In this document: positions 15,158 through 20,989 of the stretch, piece by piece
How positions within the stretch are numbered: position 1 is the first letter of the stretch
Layout: every line of letters starts with the position of its first letter
IMG/VR virus record: IMGVR_UViG_3300008108_000110
Span: 1-55,266 of that record
Direction: 5' to 3' (one strand)
Origin: a virus
DNA: 55,266 nucleotides
Program-made: the position numbers and the translations under genes
Notes under the pieces: model-generated
The model's input: only the letters and a program-made list of their open reading frames with translations
What the model was told of the DNA's origin: nothing
Databases searched by the model: none

Positions 15158-15415
15158 TCAACGAACCTCAAAATCCAAACGCTTTACTTTGCGTTGGCGT
15201 CTTGCCTCTTGCCAGGCAATATCTTCATTTGTGAGAATTCCTTTCTTTGATTTATTACCTAATGAGTTTAGCATAACAATCTTAGATAAGTCAACAGCAG
15301 AAATTACTCCTCCACGAATTGTCGTCATATTCGAACATCCACAGGTTACTGTTTTTACTGGATGTCCTTCTATTTCTCTATTACAAACTTTGCAACGAAC
15401 ATTTAAATTTTCCAT
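15158..15415 (-). CDS. Putative zinc-binding protein, 85 aa
   Basis: Cysteines in CKVC (8-11) and CGC (25-27) suggest a small zinc knuckle. The rest is basic at the C-terminus (ARRQRKVKRLDFEVR), which could bind nucleic acid. No family assigned. It lies 26 nt after the 58-aa gene and 10 nt before tRNA-Ser. Confidence 0.6.
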   Translation of the reverse strand: MENLNVRCKVCNREIEGHPVKTVTCGCSNMTTIRGGVISAVDLSKIVMLNSLGNKSKKGILTNEDIAWQEARRQRKVKRLDFEVR

Positions 15416-15441
15416 TATCCCATAATGTTTAATTGTTTTAT

Positions 15442-15618
15442 TTAGTCTCCATCTCCACCGTCACCAGATCCATCATCCCCATTTCCTCCAGCACTCGATG
15501 AAGAACGTTTTGCCATCGCTCTACCAGCACCTATATTAGTGACTTTTCCTTTGTTATAAACCTTATGAGGTTTAGCCATACTATAGGCAATTTGTTTAAA
15601 CTGTTTGAAAGTTTTCAT
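15442..15618 (-). CDS. Small protein with MKTFKQF N-terminus, 58 aa
   Basis: Start chosen at ATG 15618, which shares ATGA with the stop of the Dps-like gene; the frame extends further but inside that gene. N-terminus MKTFKQFKQIAYSMAKPHKV is basic and resembles T4 capsid-targeting leaders (MKTYQEFIAEA), though it lacks the Glu for gp21 cleavage. The C-terminus is Gly/Asp/Ser low complexity. Could be an internal head protein or a Dps accessory; undecided. Confidence 0.55.
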   Translation of the reverse strand: MKTFKQFKQIAYSMAKPHKVYNKGKVTNIGAGRAMAKRSSSSAGGNGDDGSGDGGDGD

Positions 15619-16049
15619 TGGAGATGTGCTCTTAACTGCCAAACAAATTTACCGTGAGATTCCATTAAATCTTGAACTAGATTAGCAGTAGAATATGACT
15701 TTTGTTCTTCTGCTTCTTCGGAAATTTCTCCCATCAACTCACAAAACTTTTCGTTGTTTTCAAGAAGTTCTTGAAGCATTTCTCTTGCTCCAGTTGAACT
15801 TGCAGCCTCTTTGATTTGAGTTACCTCAAGCATTCTAGAGAGAGAACTGAGAGGTTTTACATTCAAGTAACGCATATGTTCTGAGAGACGATCAATCTCC
15901 TCAAACATAGTTTCATACTGACCACCAAAGAGTTGATGAAGTTGAGTAAAATCTTCTCCAACAACATTCCAGTGAAATGCCCAAGTTTTATGGAATAAAA
16001 CAAAAAGCGATGACTGAGCATCACTTAGTAGTTTATAAAGTTTTTCCAT
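15615..16049 (-). CDS. Dps/ferritin-like protein
   Basis: 144 aa from the ATG at 16049 (MEKLYKLLSDAQSS); the longer frame runs back through tRNA genes and is not real. The sequence AFHWNVVGEDFTQLHQLFG (about 24-42) and EEIDRLSEHMRYL (about 50-62) match the Dps signature hWNvxGxxFxxLH...DxxAER, which holds the ferroxidase site. Dps dodecamers oxidise iron with peroxide and protect DNA. Late motif 18 nt upstream of the start. Cyanophages are known to carry Dps-like genes. Confidence 0.75.
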   Translation of the reverse strand: MEKLYKLLSDAQSSLFVLFHKTWAFHWNVVGEDFTQLHQLFGGQYETMFEEIDRLSEHMRYLNVKPLSSLSRMLEVTQIKEAASSTGAREMLQELLENNEKFCELMGEISEEAEEQKSYSTANLVQDLMESHGKFVWQLRAHLQ

Positions 16050-16066
16050 TATACTCTTTTTATTTT

Positions 16067-16073
16067 TATTTAT
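16067..16073 (-). promoter_or_regulatory. Late-promoter-like motif ATAAATA
   Basis: Minus-strand ATAAATA 18 nt upstream of the Dps-like gene start and directly after tRNA-Val, suggesting late expression of the Dps-like protein. Confidence 0.5.
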
Positions 16074-16077
16074 CAAG

Positions 16078-16150
16078 TGGGCAATCACGGATTTGAACCG
16101 TGGACTTTCTGCGTGTAAAGCAGACACTCTGACCGCTGAGTTAATCGCCC
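16078..16150 (-). tRNA. tRNA-Val(UAC)
   Basis: Acceptor GGGCGAT/ATTGCCC with discriminator A, anticodon arm TCTGC-TTTACAC-GCAGA (anticodon TAC), T-arm CACGG-TTCAAAT-CCGTG. No encoded CCA; 3 nt from tRNA-Asn. Confidence 0.95.
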
Positions 16151-16153
16151 ATA

Positions 16154-16225
16154 CTCCCCCGACAAGATTCGAACTTGTGACCTGGAAATTAACAGTTTCT
16201 CGCGCTACCGCTGCGCCACAGGGGA
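16154..16225 (-). tRNA. tRNA-Asn(GUU)
   Basis: Acceptor TCCCCTG/CGGGGGA, discriminator G, loop CTGTTAA (anticodon GTT) on a stem with one A-C mismatch, T-arm ACAAG-TTCGAAT-CTTGT. Confidence 0.9.
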
Positions 16226-16230
16226 ATAAG

Positions 16231-16250
16231 TGTAGGTGAACCAACCTACA
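16231..16250 (-). other. Inter-tRNA hairpin
   Basis: Perfect 7-bp stem TGTAGGT/ACCTACA with a 6-nt loop directly before tRNA-Asn in the transcript. No T-run follows, so it is more likely an RNA-processing or stability element than a terminator. Confidence 0.4.
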
Positions 16251-16282
16251 GTTTAGAGATTACTCTCAAGGTCTTTTGTGTA

Positions 16283-16353
16283 CCTCTGTCAGGGAATCGA
16301 ACCCAGTTTCCAAGTGCATTGTCTGCCTGTCCTTACCAATAGACTACCAGAGG
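16283..16353 (-). pseudogene. tRNA-like element, anticodon arm degenerate
   Basis: 71 nt with acceptor CCTCTGG/ACAGAGG (6 of 7 pairs), D-arm GTC..GAC with GG in the loop, and T-arm CTGGG-TTCGATT-CCCTG. The anticodon region (GGCAGACAATGCACTTG) does not form a 5-bp stem with a U33 loop, so isotype is undefined. Either a decayed tRNA or one with an unusual anticodon arm. Confidence 0.5.
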
Positions 16354-16357
16354 AAAT

Positions 16358-16379
16358 GGGAAGTATTAGAAGACTTCCC
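16358..16379 (-). other. Inter-tRNA hairpin
   Basis: Seven-base arms GGGAAGT/ACTTCCC with 8-nt loop between two degenerate tRNA-like elements; no T-run. Confidence 0.4.
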
Positions 16380-16455
16380 GCAGGGGTGATCAAATCCCTG
16401 ACCTATGAGAGTCCCATAGGATTTAGTTGGCGTCTACCTAGTTAATCACTAGGGA
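16375..16455 (-). pseudogene. tRNA-like element, Leu-type D-arm, noncanonical
   Basis: Three hairpins in a row: CCTAGT-GATTA-ACTAGG, CCTATG-GGACTCT-CATAGG and CAGGG-ATTTGATCAC-CCCTG, with GGTAGACGCC as in tRNA-Leu between the first two. The T-loop is TTTGATC rather than TTCGATC, the acceptor ends pair only over about 4 bp, and no U33 anticodon loop is seen. A decayed tRNA or a structured RNA of another kind. Confidence 0.35.
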
Positions 16456-16463
16456 CTACCAAG

Positions 16464-16535
16464 AGCGAAAGACGAGATTCGAACTCGCAACAACCTGCTT
16501 GGAAGGCAGGGACTCTACCGTTGAGTTACTTTCGC
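16464..16535 (-). tRNA. tRNA-Gly(UCC)
   Basis: Acceptor GCGAAAG/CTTTCGC with discriminator T, anticodon arm CTGCC-TTCCAAG-CAGGT-type (anticodon TCC), T-arm GCGAG-TTCGAAT-CTCGT. Confidence 0.95.
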
Positions 16536-16544
16536 AATGAGACA

Positions 16545-16573
16545 ATCATAAACTATTTTAGTTTGATTGTCAA
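16545..16573 (-). promoter_or_regulatory. Host-type promoter before tRNA-Gly
   Basis: TTGACA (16568-16573), 17-nt spacer, TATGAT (16545-16550), minus strand, between tRNA-Leu and tRNA-Gly. It can start a separate transcript for Gly, the tRNA-like elements, Asn and Val. Confidence 0.75.
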
Positions 16574-16574
16574 G

Positions 16575-16656
16575 TGCGAGAGAAGGGACTCGAACCCTTA
16601 CACTTTTCAGCATTGCTTTCTAAGAGCAACGTGGCTACCAATTACACCACTCTCGC
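16575..16656 (-). tRNA. tRNA-Leu(UAG)
   Basis: Acceptor GCGAGAG/CTCTCGC, discriminator A, anticodon arm TTGCT-CTTAGAA-AGCAA (anticodon TAG), long class II variable arm, T-arm AAGGG-TTCGAGT-CCCTT. The 130 nt on to tRNA-Arg (16657-16786) contain no gene I can support. Confidence 0.95.
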
Positions 16657-16786
16657 TAATGATTGTTAAGCACATCTACCAATATTTTAGATGGAGTAAG
16701 CGTAATATACCACATAAGGATATAACAGAGGCTTACCCTCTATCTTGCTACGGCATTCTGGTTTATCTTTCCAGCGCAAGTAGCAA

Positions 16787-16860
16787 CGACTCAGGAGGGA
16801 CTTGAACCCCCGACCAACTGCTTAGAAGGCAGATGCTCTATCCAACTGAGCTACTGAGTC
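16787..16860 (-). tRNA. tRNA-Arg(UCU)
   Basis: Acceptor GACTCAG/CTGAGTC type pairing with discriminator G, anticodon loop TTCTAAG (anticodon TCT), T-arm with TTCAAGT loop. First tRNA of the island in the direction of transcription. Confidence 0.95.
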
Positions 16861-16876
16861 ATTTGTTTACCTGTTT

Positions 16877-16905
16877 ATTGTACTACTCCTTTTTACAGGT
16901 GTCAA
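16877..16905 (-). promoter_or_regulatory. Near-consensus host promoter at head of tRNA island
   Basis: TTGACA (16900-16905), 17-nt spacer, TACAAT (16877-16882) on the minus strand, 17 nt before tRNA-Arg. The -35 overlaps the last codons of the 136-aa gene. Confidence 0.8.
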
Positions 16906-17293
16906 GCCACTGGGCACAGAGTCTCATTTCTCCTCCAAGTTTTTTACACTCTTCAGAATAACATAAATCTTCATCTGGAGCTTTCTCGATCAACCGTGGC
17001 AAAGGTACTCTAGGTGGTTCTGTACCTCTTGTCAAGTCCTCATAGTCTCTGATGGCCCTGTCTACGTCCCTCTTTACTCTCCTATCCACCACACCAGGAT
17101 CCTGGAGCAGCACATCGTTGATTACGGTGCCTGGGAACAGAGTTTTCTGAACCTCGTCTAGAAGGTCCCAGAGACGCTCCTGGGACGCTCCAGTGCATTG
17201 GGAGAGGGTTGCTACGATACCACTGAGTATGGCGCTTATTATGATTATCTGCTTCTTATCTGGTTTCTTCTTACCGAAGTTAAAATTGAACAT
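16883..17293 (-). CDS. Membrane-anchored hypothetical protein, 136 aa
   Basis: Basic N-terminus (FGKKKPDKKQ), one TM segment around 16-32 (IIIISAILSGIVATLSQC), then a soluble charged region and four C-terminal Cys (residues about 111-133). Follows the lysozyme gene with its own terminator and late motif, so a role in lysis (spanin- or holin-like) is conceivable, but no family is recognised. Confidence 0.6.
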   Translation of the reverse strand: MFNFNFGKKKPDKKQIIIISAILSGIVATLSQCTGASQERLWDLLDEVQKTLFPGTVINDVLLQDPGVVDRRVKRDVDRAIRDYEDLTRGTEPPRVPLPRLIEKAPDEDLCYSEECKKLGGEMRLCAQWLDTCKKE

Positions 17294-17323
17294 AAAAAAA
17301 GAGGAGTAGCAACCGCTCTCCTC
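17294..17323 (-). terminator. Rho-independent terminator after lysozyme gene
   Basis: Stem GAGGAG/CTCCTC with 11-nt loop, then seven T on the minus strand; the next ATG follows at once. It may terminate most lysozyme transcripts or overlap the leader of the 136-aa gene. Confidence 0.65.
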
Positions 17324-17330
17324 TATTTAT
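17324..17330 (-). promoter_or_regulatory. Late-promoter-like motif ATAAATA
   Basis: 31 nt upstream of the 136-aa gene and adjoining the terminator hairpin. A transcript from it would still pass through the hairpin, so its contribution is uncertain. Confidence 0.4.
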
Positions 17331-17355
17331 TATTCAGTTGTTATATTCTATTTTA

Positions 17356-18012
17356 TCAAACTTCTACCGTGATCAGTTTGGAAGCATACTCATAAGCATA
17401 CGAAGTGCGGGCACCATGATGCCCCCAACCAATCCAACTATACGCATAGTTCATGTAACGATCGATAGACTTACCAGGAGTTTTCATCCTGTCTTCAATA
17501 CGTTGCCATTGAACTTCAGTCGTTAGATAACGAAGCTGCGTGTGAAGTTCTGATGGAGAACCACCATACTTCTTAGCAAATTCACCCAATCCATAATATC
17601 TGTTGGCAGATGTCCATTGGATCAGTCCATAACCGCGGCCGCAGTTATGCCAACTGGTCCTACTACCACCTTCGCAAATGTTAGGAATAAAAGTTGATTC
17701 CTGACGAATATTGCCCATGATGGTAGCAAGGGCGTTTCTGTCTTTAATACCACGATCCTGGAAAAATGCCAGGGCAGTATTTTCGTGTTCATTACACCCT
17801 TTACAAATTAGCCTTTTCTCTTTTGGCTTTGGTGGTGGTGCAACCTCGCGGATTGCTGTCGTCTCTGGTTCAAACTCTTTGATAATAGAATAAGGTTTTT
17901 CTTCCACTGGGGGAGGAGGACCTTGCAGTTTATAACTAGAGAAAGGCAGTGATGCCGTACTGGTTGTAACCGTTGCCAAGAGAGGCAGGGCTACTGTAAA
18001 GATAGATTGCAT
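17356..18012 (-). CDS. Phage lysozyme with N-terminal signal peptide
   Basis: 218 aa. Residues 1-22 (MQSIFTVALPLLATVTTSTA) look like a signal peptide or signal-anchor. A Pro/Glu-rich linker (about 30-65) precedes a lysozyme domain (about 75-218) with IMGNIRQESTFIPNICEGG, GYGLIQWTSANRYYGL and YAYSWIGWG, the pattern of phage tail-type lysozyme (Phage_lysozyme2), where the Glu in RQES is the likely catalytic acid. Acts on peptidoglycan; sec export is inferred. Preceded by a structured leader and a host-type promoter. Confidence 0.75.
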   Translation of the reverse strand: MQSIFTVALPLLATVTTSTASLPFSSYKLQGPPPPVEEKPYSIIKEFEPETTAIREVAPPPKPKEKRLICKGCNEHENTALAFFQDRGIKDRNALATIMGNIRQESTFIPNICEGGSRTSWHNCGRGYGLIQWTSANRYYGLGEFAKKYGGSPSELHTQLRYLTTEVQWQRIEDRMKTPGKSIDRYMNYAYSWIGWGHHGARTSYAYEYASKLITVEV

Positions 18013-18110
18013 TAAATTTAATTGAACTCTACATCCGTATAGGCAAAGGAGAGGTTCCCCTTCTCAGGGGCAGCGCCCACGGCTCTAAATGTCACTCAAG
18101 GACTAATAGC
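18013..18110 (-). other. Structured 5' leader of lysozyme gene
   Basis: The leader can fold CCCCT-GAGA-AGGGG and GGGC-GCT-GCCC, and alternatively GAGAAGG pairs with CCTCTC, excluding the first hairpin. CCGT near the 5' side can pair with ACGG near the 3' side and enclose both. This is the layout of a regulatory leader or riboswitch but I do not recognise a known class. Confidence 0.4.
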
Positions 18111-18137
18111 GAAAAACCCACCATTTAGGTGGGTTTT
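18111..18137 (-). terminator. Terminator fused to a promoter
   Basis: Ten-base arms AAAACCCACC/GGTGGGTTTT with loop TAAAT, T-rich 3' side on the minus strand. It ends the 73-aa gene unit; its 5' arm lies at the predicted start point of the promoter just upstream. Confidence 0.75.
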
Positions 18138-18140
18138 CAC

Positions 18141-18169
18141 ATAATAATCTAATATTTAGATTTTGTCAA
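18141..18169 (-). promoter_or_regulatory. Near-consensus host promoter of lysozyme unit
   Basis: TTGACA (18164-18169), 17-nt spacer, TATTAT (18141-18146), minus strand. The spacer has the inverted repeat AATCTAAATATTAGATT. The initial transcript would begin with a terminator hairpin. Confidence 0.75.
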
Positions 18170-18178
18170 TTGGTTAGA

Positions 18179-18400
18179 TTACCGAACATCAATTTCTTGA
18201 TCCCCAAATCCCTCTTCTCTTTCCAAACAGAGATAATCCAATTCATTTTCTCCTTCTGGAAGATTGATCCATTCATCAAATTCTTCTGCGATTGCAACAG
18301 CATCCAATTGCTGCTCAATATTTCCAGTATCTGCAAGATGATGAATTCTATCAATAGACCAATCTCGGATTTGAACTAAAGGTTCAATCGTGGTTTCCAT
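18179..18400 (-). CDS. Acidic hypothetical protein, 73 aa
   Basis: Start at ATG 18400 (METTIEPLVQIRDWSIDRIH), which overlaps the previous gene by 17 nt; the longer open frame would overlap it by 194 nt and is Ser/Thr junk. Strongly acidic (AEEFDEWINLPEGENELDYL). No domain recognised. Confidence 0.55.
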   Translation of the reverse strand: METTIEPLVQIRDWSIDRIHHLADTGNIEQQLDAVAIAEEFDEWINLPEGENELDYLCLEREEGFGDQEIDVR

Positions 18401-18827
18401 AATAATCTTTTCGGAAGTACCTGTTGAGGATGTTTGAATTGTAGTACCTTGGAGTTCCGTCGTCAAGGGATTCTGTGAGGACATTGTTGAAGAAGAGTTG
18501 CCTCGTTTCTTCAAAATTTGTTTTTCCCTTTGTTTTGTGTAATGAGAGAATAGTGCGCTTAAAATTTTCCTTACCATACTTTTTCACATCCTCCTTGAGT
18601 TCTGGGCACGATCCATAATAGCACTTCCAGTCAGATTCTGCCTTAACCTTTCTAGATTTTCCTCTCGGAGTGCGGAAGCTCCAGAAATATTTTCTACCAA
18701 TATAGTCACGACCAGTTGAATTGCAATGAATATGGTATACAAAACCATAATAATCCAAAATGTCACTTGAACCAAATTCCTTTCCACTATAGGTCCAAGG
18801 ATTTTCATAGTCAATATCTGTATTCAT
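18384..18827 (-). CDS. GIY-YIG-like putative endonuclease
   Basis: 147 aa from ATG 18827. YGFVYHIHCNSTGRDYIGRK (about 27-46) fits the GIY...YIG motif spacing, and KYGKENFKRTILSLHKTKGK plus NFEETRQLFFNNVL provide the downstream basic strand and a Glu-containing helix as in GIY-YIG nucleases. Unlike the 11.2-kb homing enzyme it lacks a NUMOD element. Possibly a repair or homing-derived nuclease. Confidence 0.55.
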   Translation of the reverse strand: MNTDIDYENPWTYSGKEFGSSDILDYYGFVYHIHCNSTGRDYIGRKYFWSFRTPRGKSRKVKAESDWKCYYGSCPELKEDVKKYGKENFKRTILSLHKTKGKTNFEETRQLFFNNVLTESLDDGTPRYYNSNILNRYFRKDYYGNHD

Positions 18828-18972
18828 CAATTATATCAAGAACTTCGTTCAGATATTTATGGGCTAGACCTTTCATATCCATTTCTGGTCTAATATGGTC
18901 TTTATAAAGATTATCCTTTAACTTTAAAACTCGAACTTTAATTTCATCTTTAGTCAGTTGATTTTTAGGCAT
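18811..18972 (-). CDS. Small hypothetical protein, 53 aa
   Basis: MPKNQLTKDEIKVRVLKLKD then NLYKDHIRPEMDMKGLAHKY and LNEVLDIIDEYRY: charged, helical, soluble. Overlaps the GIY-YIG-like gene start by 17 nt. Style (TKDEIKVRVLKLK, LDxIDEYRY) is as in short cyanophage proteins. No known domain. Confidence 0.65.
   Translation of the reverse strand: MPKNQLTKDEIKVRVLKLKDNLYKDHIRPEMDMKGLAHKYLNEVLDIIDEYRY
18854..18860 (-). promoter_or_regulatory. Late-promoter-like motif ATAAATA
   Basis: 27 nt upstream of the GIY-YIG-like gene, within the 53-aa gene. Confidence 0.35.
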
Positions 18973-18995
18973 AAAAAAAGGAGGCATAACCTCCT
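18973..18995 (-). terminator. Rho-independent terminator
   Basis: AGGAGG/CCTCCT stem, 5-nt loop, seven T on the minus strand, ending the 218-aa gene unit immediately before the ATG of the 53-aa gene. Confidence 0.7.
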
Positions 18996-19059
18996 CTATC
19001 TATATAAATTTTGATTATTTAAATATAACCATTATTTACAATAGTTATAATCACAAAAT

Positions 19060-19716
19060 TTATCCTTTATATTTTGATTTTGCTTTTGCTTTTTCTGCTT
19101 CGCCTTCTGGATCTTTTTTATATGCGTCCAGAACACCTCTAATTCTTTCATTACGGGAACTACCAGCAGCTTCTCCTGTCTTCATATTCACATAATATCT
19201 TCTATTTTGCATTTTTTGAGTTGGAAGAGGTTTGTGTGCTTCAAGAATTTCTTCAACATCTTCAGATGTTAATTGATTTGCCATAATCCACTCTGCTTCT
19301 TCAAGTGTTTCTGCATAACCTTCTACACAGAGATACTCAAGAACTAAATCGTAAATATCAATTTCTTCAGGAAGTCCCTTTGGACCACCCACTTTATTAT
19401 ATTGTGCTCTATTTTTAGCACCACTCTTATTGTATTGATGATAGGTTCTTTCATCTGAACTAAGTTTTGGTGTATTTACTGGTTTTGCTCCAGGTGCAGT
19501 AGGTGCATCTGGTTTTGTACCTCTTGCACGACCTAAAGTGTAATATCTTGGTCCAGTAGATGAGTCTCCAGAGATTCTTTTACCAGCGTCAGAGCGTCCA
19601 TCTTGATACTCAGTATCTGACTGCCCGTGCTTACCTTTATACAATTCTTCGATTTCTTGCTCGGTATAAATTTTAGAATATGCTTCTAAAATGTCCTTAA
19701 AATTATTAGAATTCAT
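19060..19716 (-). CDS. Cyanophage virion-type hypothetical protein
   Basis: 218 aa from ATG 19716 (MNSNNFKDILEAYSKIYTEQ); the longer frame would include the NrdB terminator. Low-complexity Gly/Ser/Asp centre, then YDLVLEYLCVEGYAETLEEA and basic tail AKAKSKYKG. The MxxFKDxLEAY start and EGYAETxEEA helix recur in cyanophage late proteins, some related to virion structure. It has its own late motif 23 nt upstream behind a terminator. Confidence 0.55.
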   Translation of the reverse strand: MNSNNFKDILEAYSKIYTEQEIEELYKGKHGQSDTEYQDGRSDAGKRISGDSSTGPRYYTLGRARGTKPDAPTAPGAKPVNTPKLSSDERTYHQYNKSGAKNRAQYNKVGGPKGLPEEIDIYDLVLEYLCVEGYAETLEEAEWIMANQLTSEDVEEILEAHKPLPTQKMQNRRYYVNMKTGEAAGSSRNERIRGVLDAYKKDPEGEAEKAKAKSKYKG

Positions 19717-19738
19717 TTTTTGTTTTGATTCTTTTATG

Positions 19739-19745
19739 TATTTAT
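19739..19745 (-). promoter_or_regulatory. Late promoter TATAAATAC
   Basis: Minus-strand TATAAATAC directly after the T-run of the NrdB terminator, 23 nt upstream of the 218-aa gene. Confidence 0.6.
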
Positions 19746-19770
19746 AAAAAAACCCCTCCTTGCAGAGGGG
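19746..19770 (-). terminator. Rho-independent terminator after nrdB
   Basis: CCCCTC/GAGGGG stem with 6-nt loop and seven T on the minus strand, closing the primase-nrdA-nrdB unit. Confidence 0.8.
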
Positions 19771-19777
19771 CAATATA

Positions 19778-20956
19778 TTAAAGTTTGAATCCACTAAACG
19801 TATCTTTTTTAACGTCTTGTTTAATTCCACCAACTACATACGATTCGACTTCCGTTTCCTGGGGGGCGACCTGGAGACCTTTAGAGGAAATCCAGTGCTG
19901 AGTCCAAGGTAGTGGATTATTGTTTGCTGATATATCGTATTGGGGTTTTAATCCAATTGCTTTGAGTCTTCTGTTTGCGATCCACTCTACGTATTGTTGA
20001 AGAAGTTTATCATTAAGACCAATCATGCTTCCATCCTTGAACAGATAATCTGCCCAACGCTTTTCTTCATTGACAGCACGATCGAACATTTTATAAGTCC
20101 ATTCTTCCTCTTCTTTCATAATCTGTTTCATTTCTGGATCATCACCATCACGCCACTTATTCAGAATATTCTGAGTAATTGCTAGGTGTTGATTTTCGTC
20201 TCTCGCAATAAGACTAATAATTTTGGCAGATCCTTCCATAAGCTTAAGTTCGCCAAAGGCGAAACTACAAGCAAAACTAACGTAAAAGCGAATACCTTCA
20301 AGAATATTAACGTTTGCGATTGCTCTATAGAGTTTTCTCTTAACGTCATTGAGTGATTCCTTTGCGTATGGAACTCCTTCAATTTGATGCACCCATTGAT
20401 CGGTAGAACCATAATATTGTGCAGATTGAATGAAGTCATCATATGACTCTGTAACGCTCTTAGCGCGTTCTAGAATGCGTTCATCTTTAATGATAGTATC
20501 AAACACCTCACTTGGGTCTGAATAGACATTTTTAATGATATACGTGTATGAACGACTATGGATCATTTCCATAAATCCCCATACTTCCATACACGCTTCC
20601 AATTCTGGAATAGAGCAATATGGAATAAATGCCATCCCAGGACCACGACCTTGAATAGAATCAAGCATAATCTGATACTTTAAATTAGAAGTATAGATAT
20701 GCTTTTGTTCTGGGCGGAGAGTTTGATAGTCTCCACGATCTTTCTGAAGAGATACCTCCTCAGGTCTCCAGAAGTATCCAAGTTGTTGAGTAGTTAGTTT
20801 ATCAAAAACTGGATATTTGTAGGAATCATACCTTTGGATTCCCAAAGGTTTCCCAAAAAACATTGGTTGTTTTTTGGAATCTACCTTATCCGTATTGAAT
20901 ACGGTCATTCCTTTAACATTCGTTGGTGCGTCTGTAGATGAAATTTTAAATTCCAT
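19778..20956 (-). CDS. nrdB: Ribonucleotide reductase small subunit (class Ia)
   Basis: 392 aa from ATG 20956 behind AGAAGGAGTT. Iron ligands are seen in FMEMIHSRSYTYI (ExxH plus the radical Tyr region) and RDENQHLAITQ (ExxH). Forms the diferric-tyrosyl radical that is passed to NrdA to reduce ribonucleotides to deoxyribonucleotides. Lies 33 nt downstream of nrdA; both supply dNTPs for phage replication. Known cyanophage gene. Confidence 0.95.
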   Translation of the reverse strand: MEFKISSTDAPTNVKGMTVFNTDKVDSKKQPMFFGKPLGIQRYDSYKYPVFDKLTTQQLGYFWRPEEVSLQKDRGDYQTLRPEQKHIYTSNLKYQIMLDSIQGRGPGMAFIPYCSIPELEACMEVWGFMEMIHSRSYTYIIKNVYSDPSEVFDTIIKDERILERAKSVTESYDDFIQSAQYYGSTDQWVHQIEGVPYAKESLNDVKRKLYRAIANVNILEGIRFYVSFACSFAFGELKLMEGSAKIISLIARDENQHLAITQNILNKWRDGDDPEMKQIMKEEEEWTYKMFDRAVNEEKRWADYLFKDGSMIGLNDKLLQQYVEWIANRRLKAIGLKPQYDISANNNPLPWTQHWISSKGLQVAPQETEVESYVVGGIKQDVKKDTFSGFKL

Positions 20957-20989
20957 AACTCCTTCTCTCACGTAAATTATTTAATAGAC

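Noticed and set aside
16660-16720. 19-codon ORF between tRNA-Leu and tRNA-Arg
   Set aside because: Too short, ends in the tRNA-Leu 5' end, no ribosome site.
18013-18110. Glutamine (glnA/downstream-peptide) riboswitch
   Set aside because: I looked for the conserved GUUCA and GGAAGUAGG-type blocks known in cyanobacteria and cyanophages; they are absent, so only an unnamed structured leader is reported.
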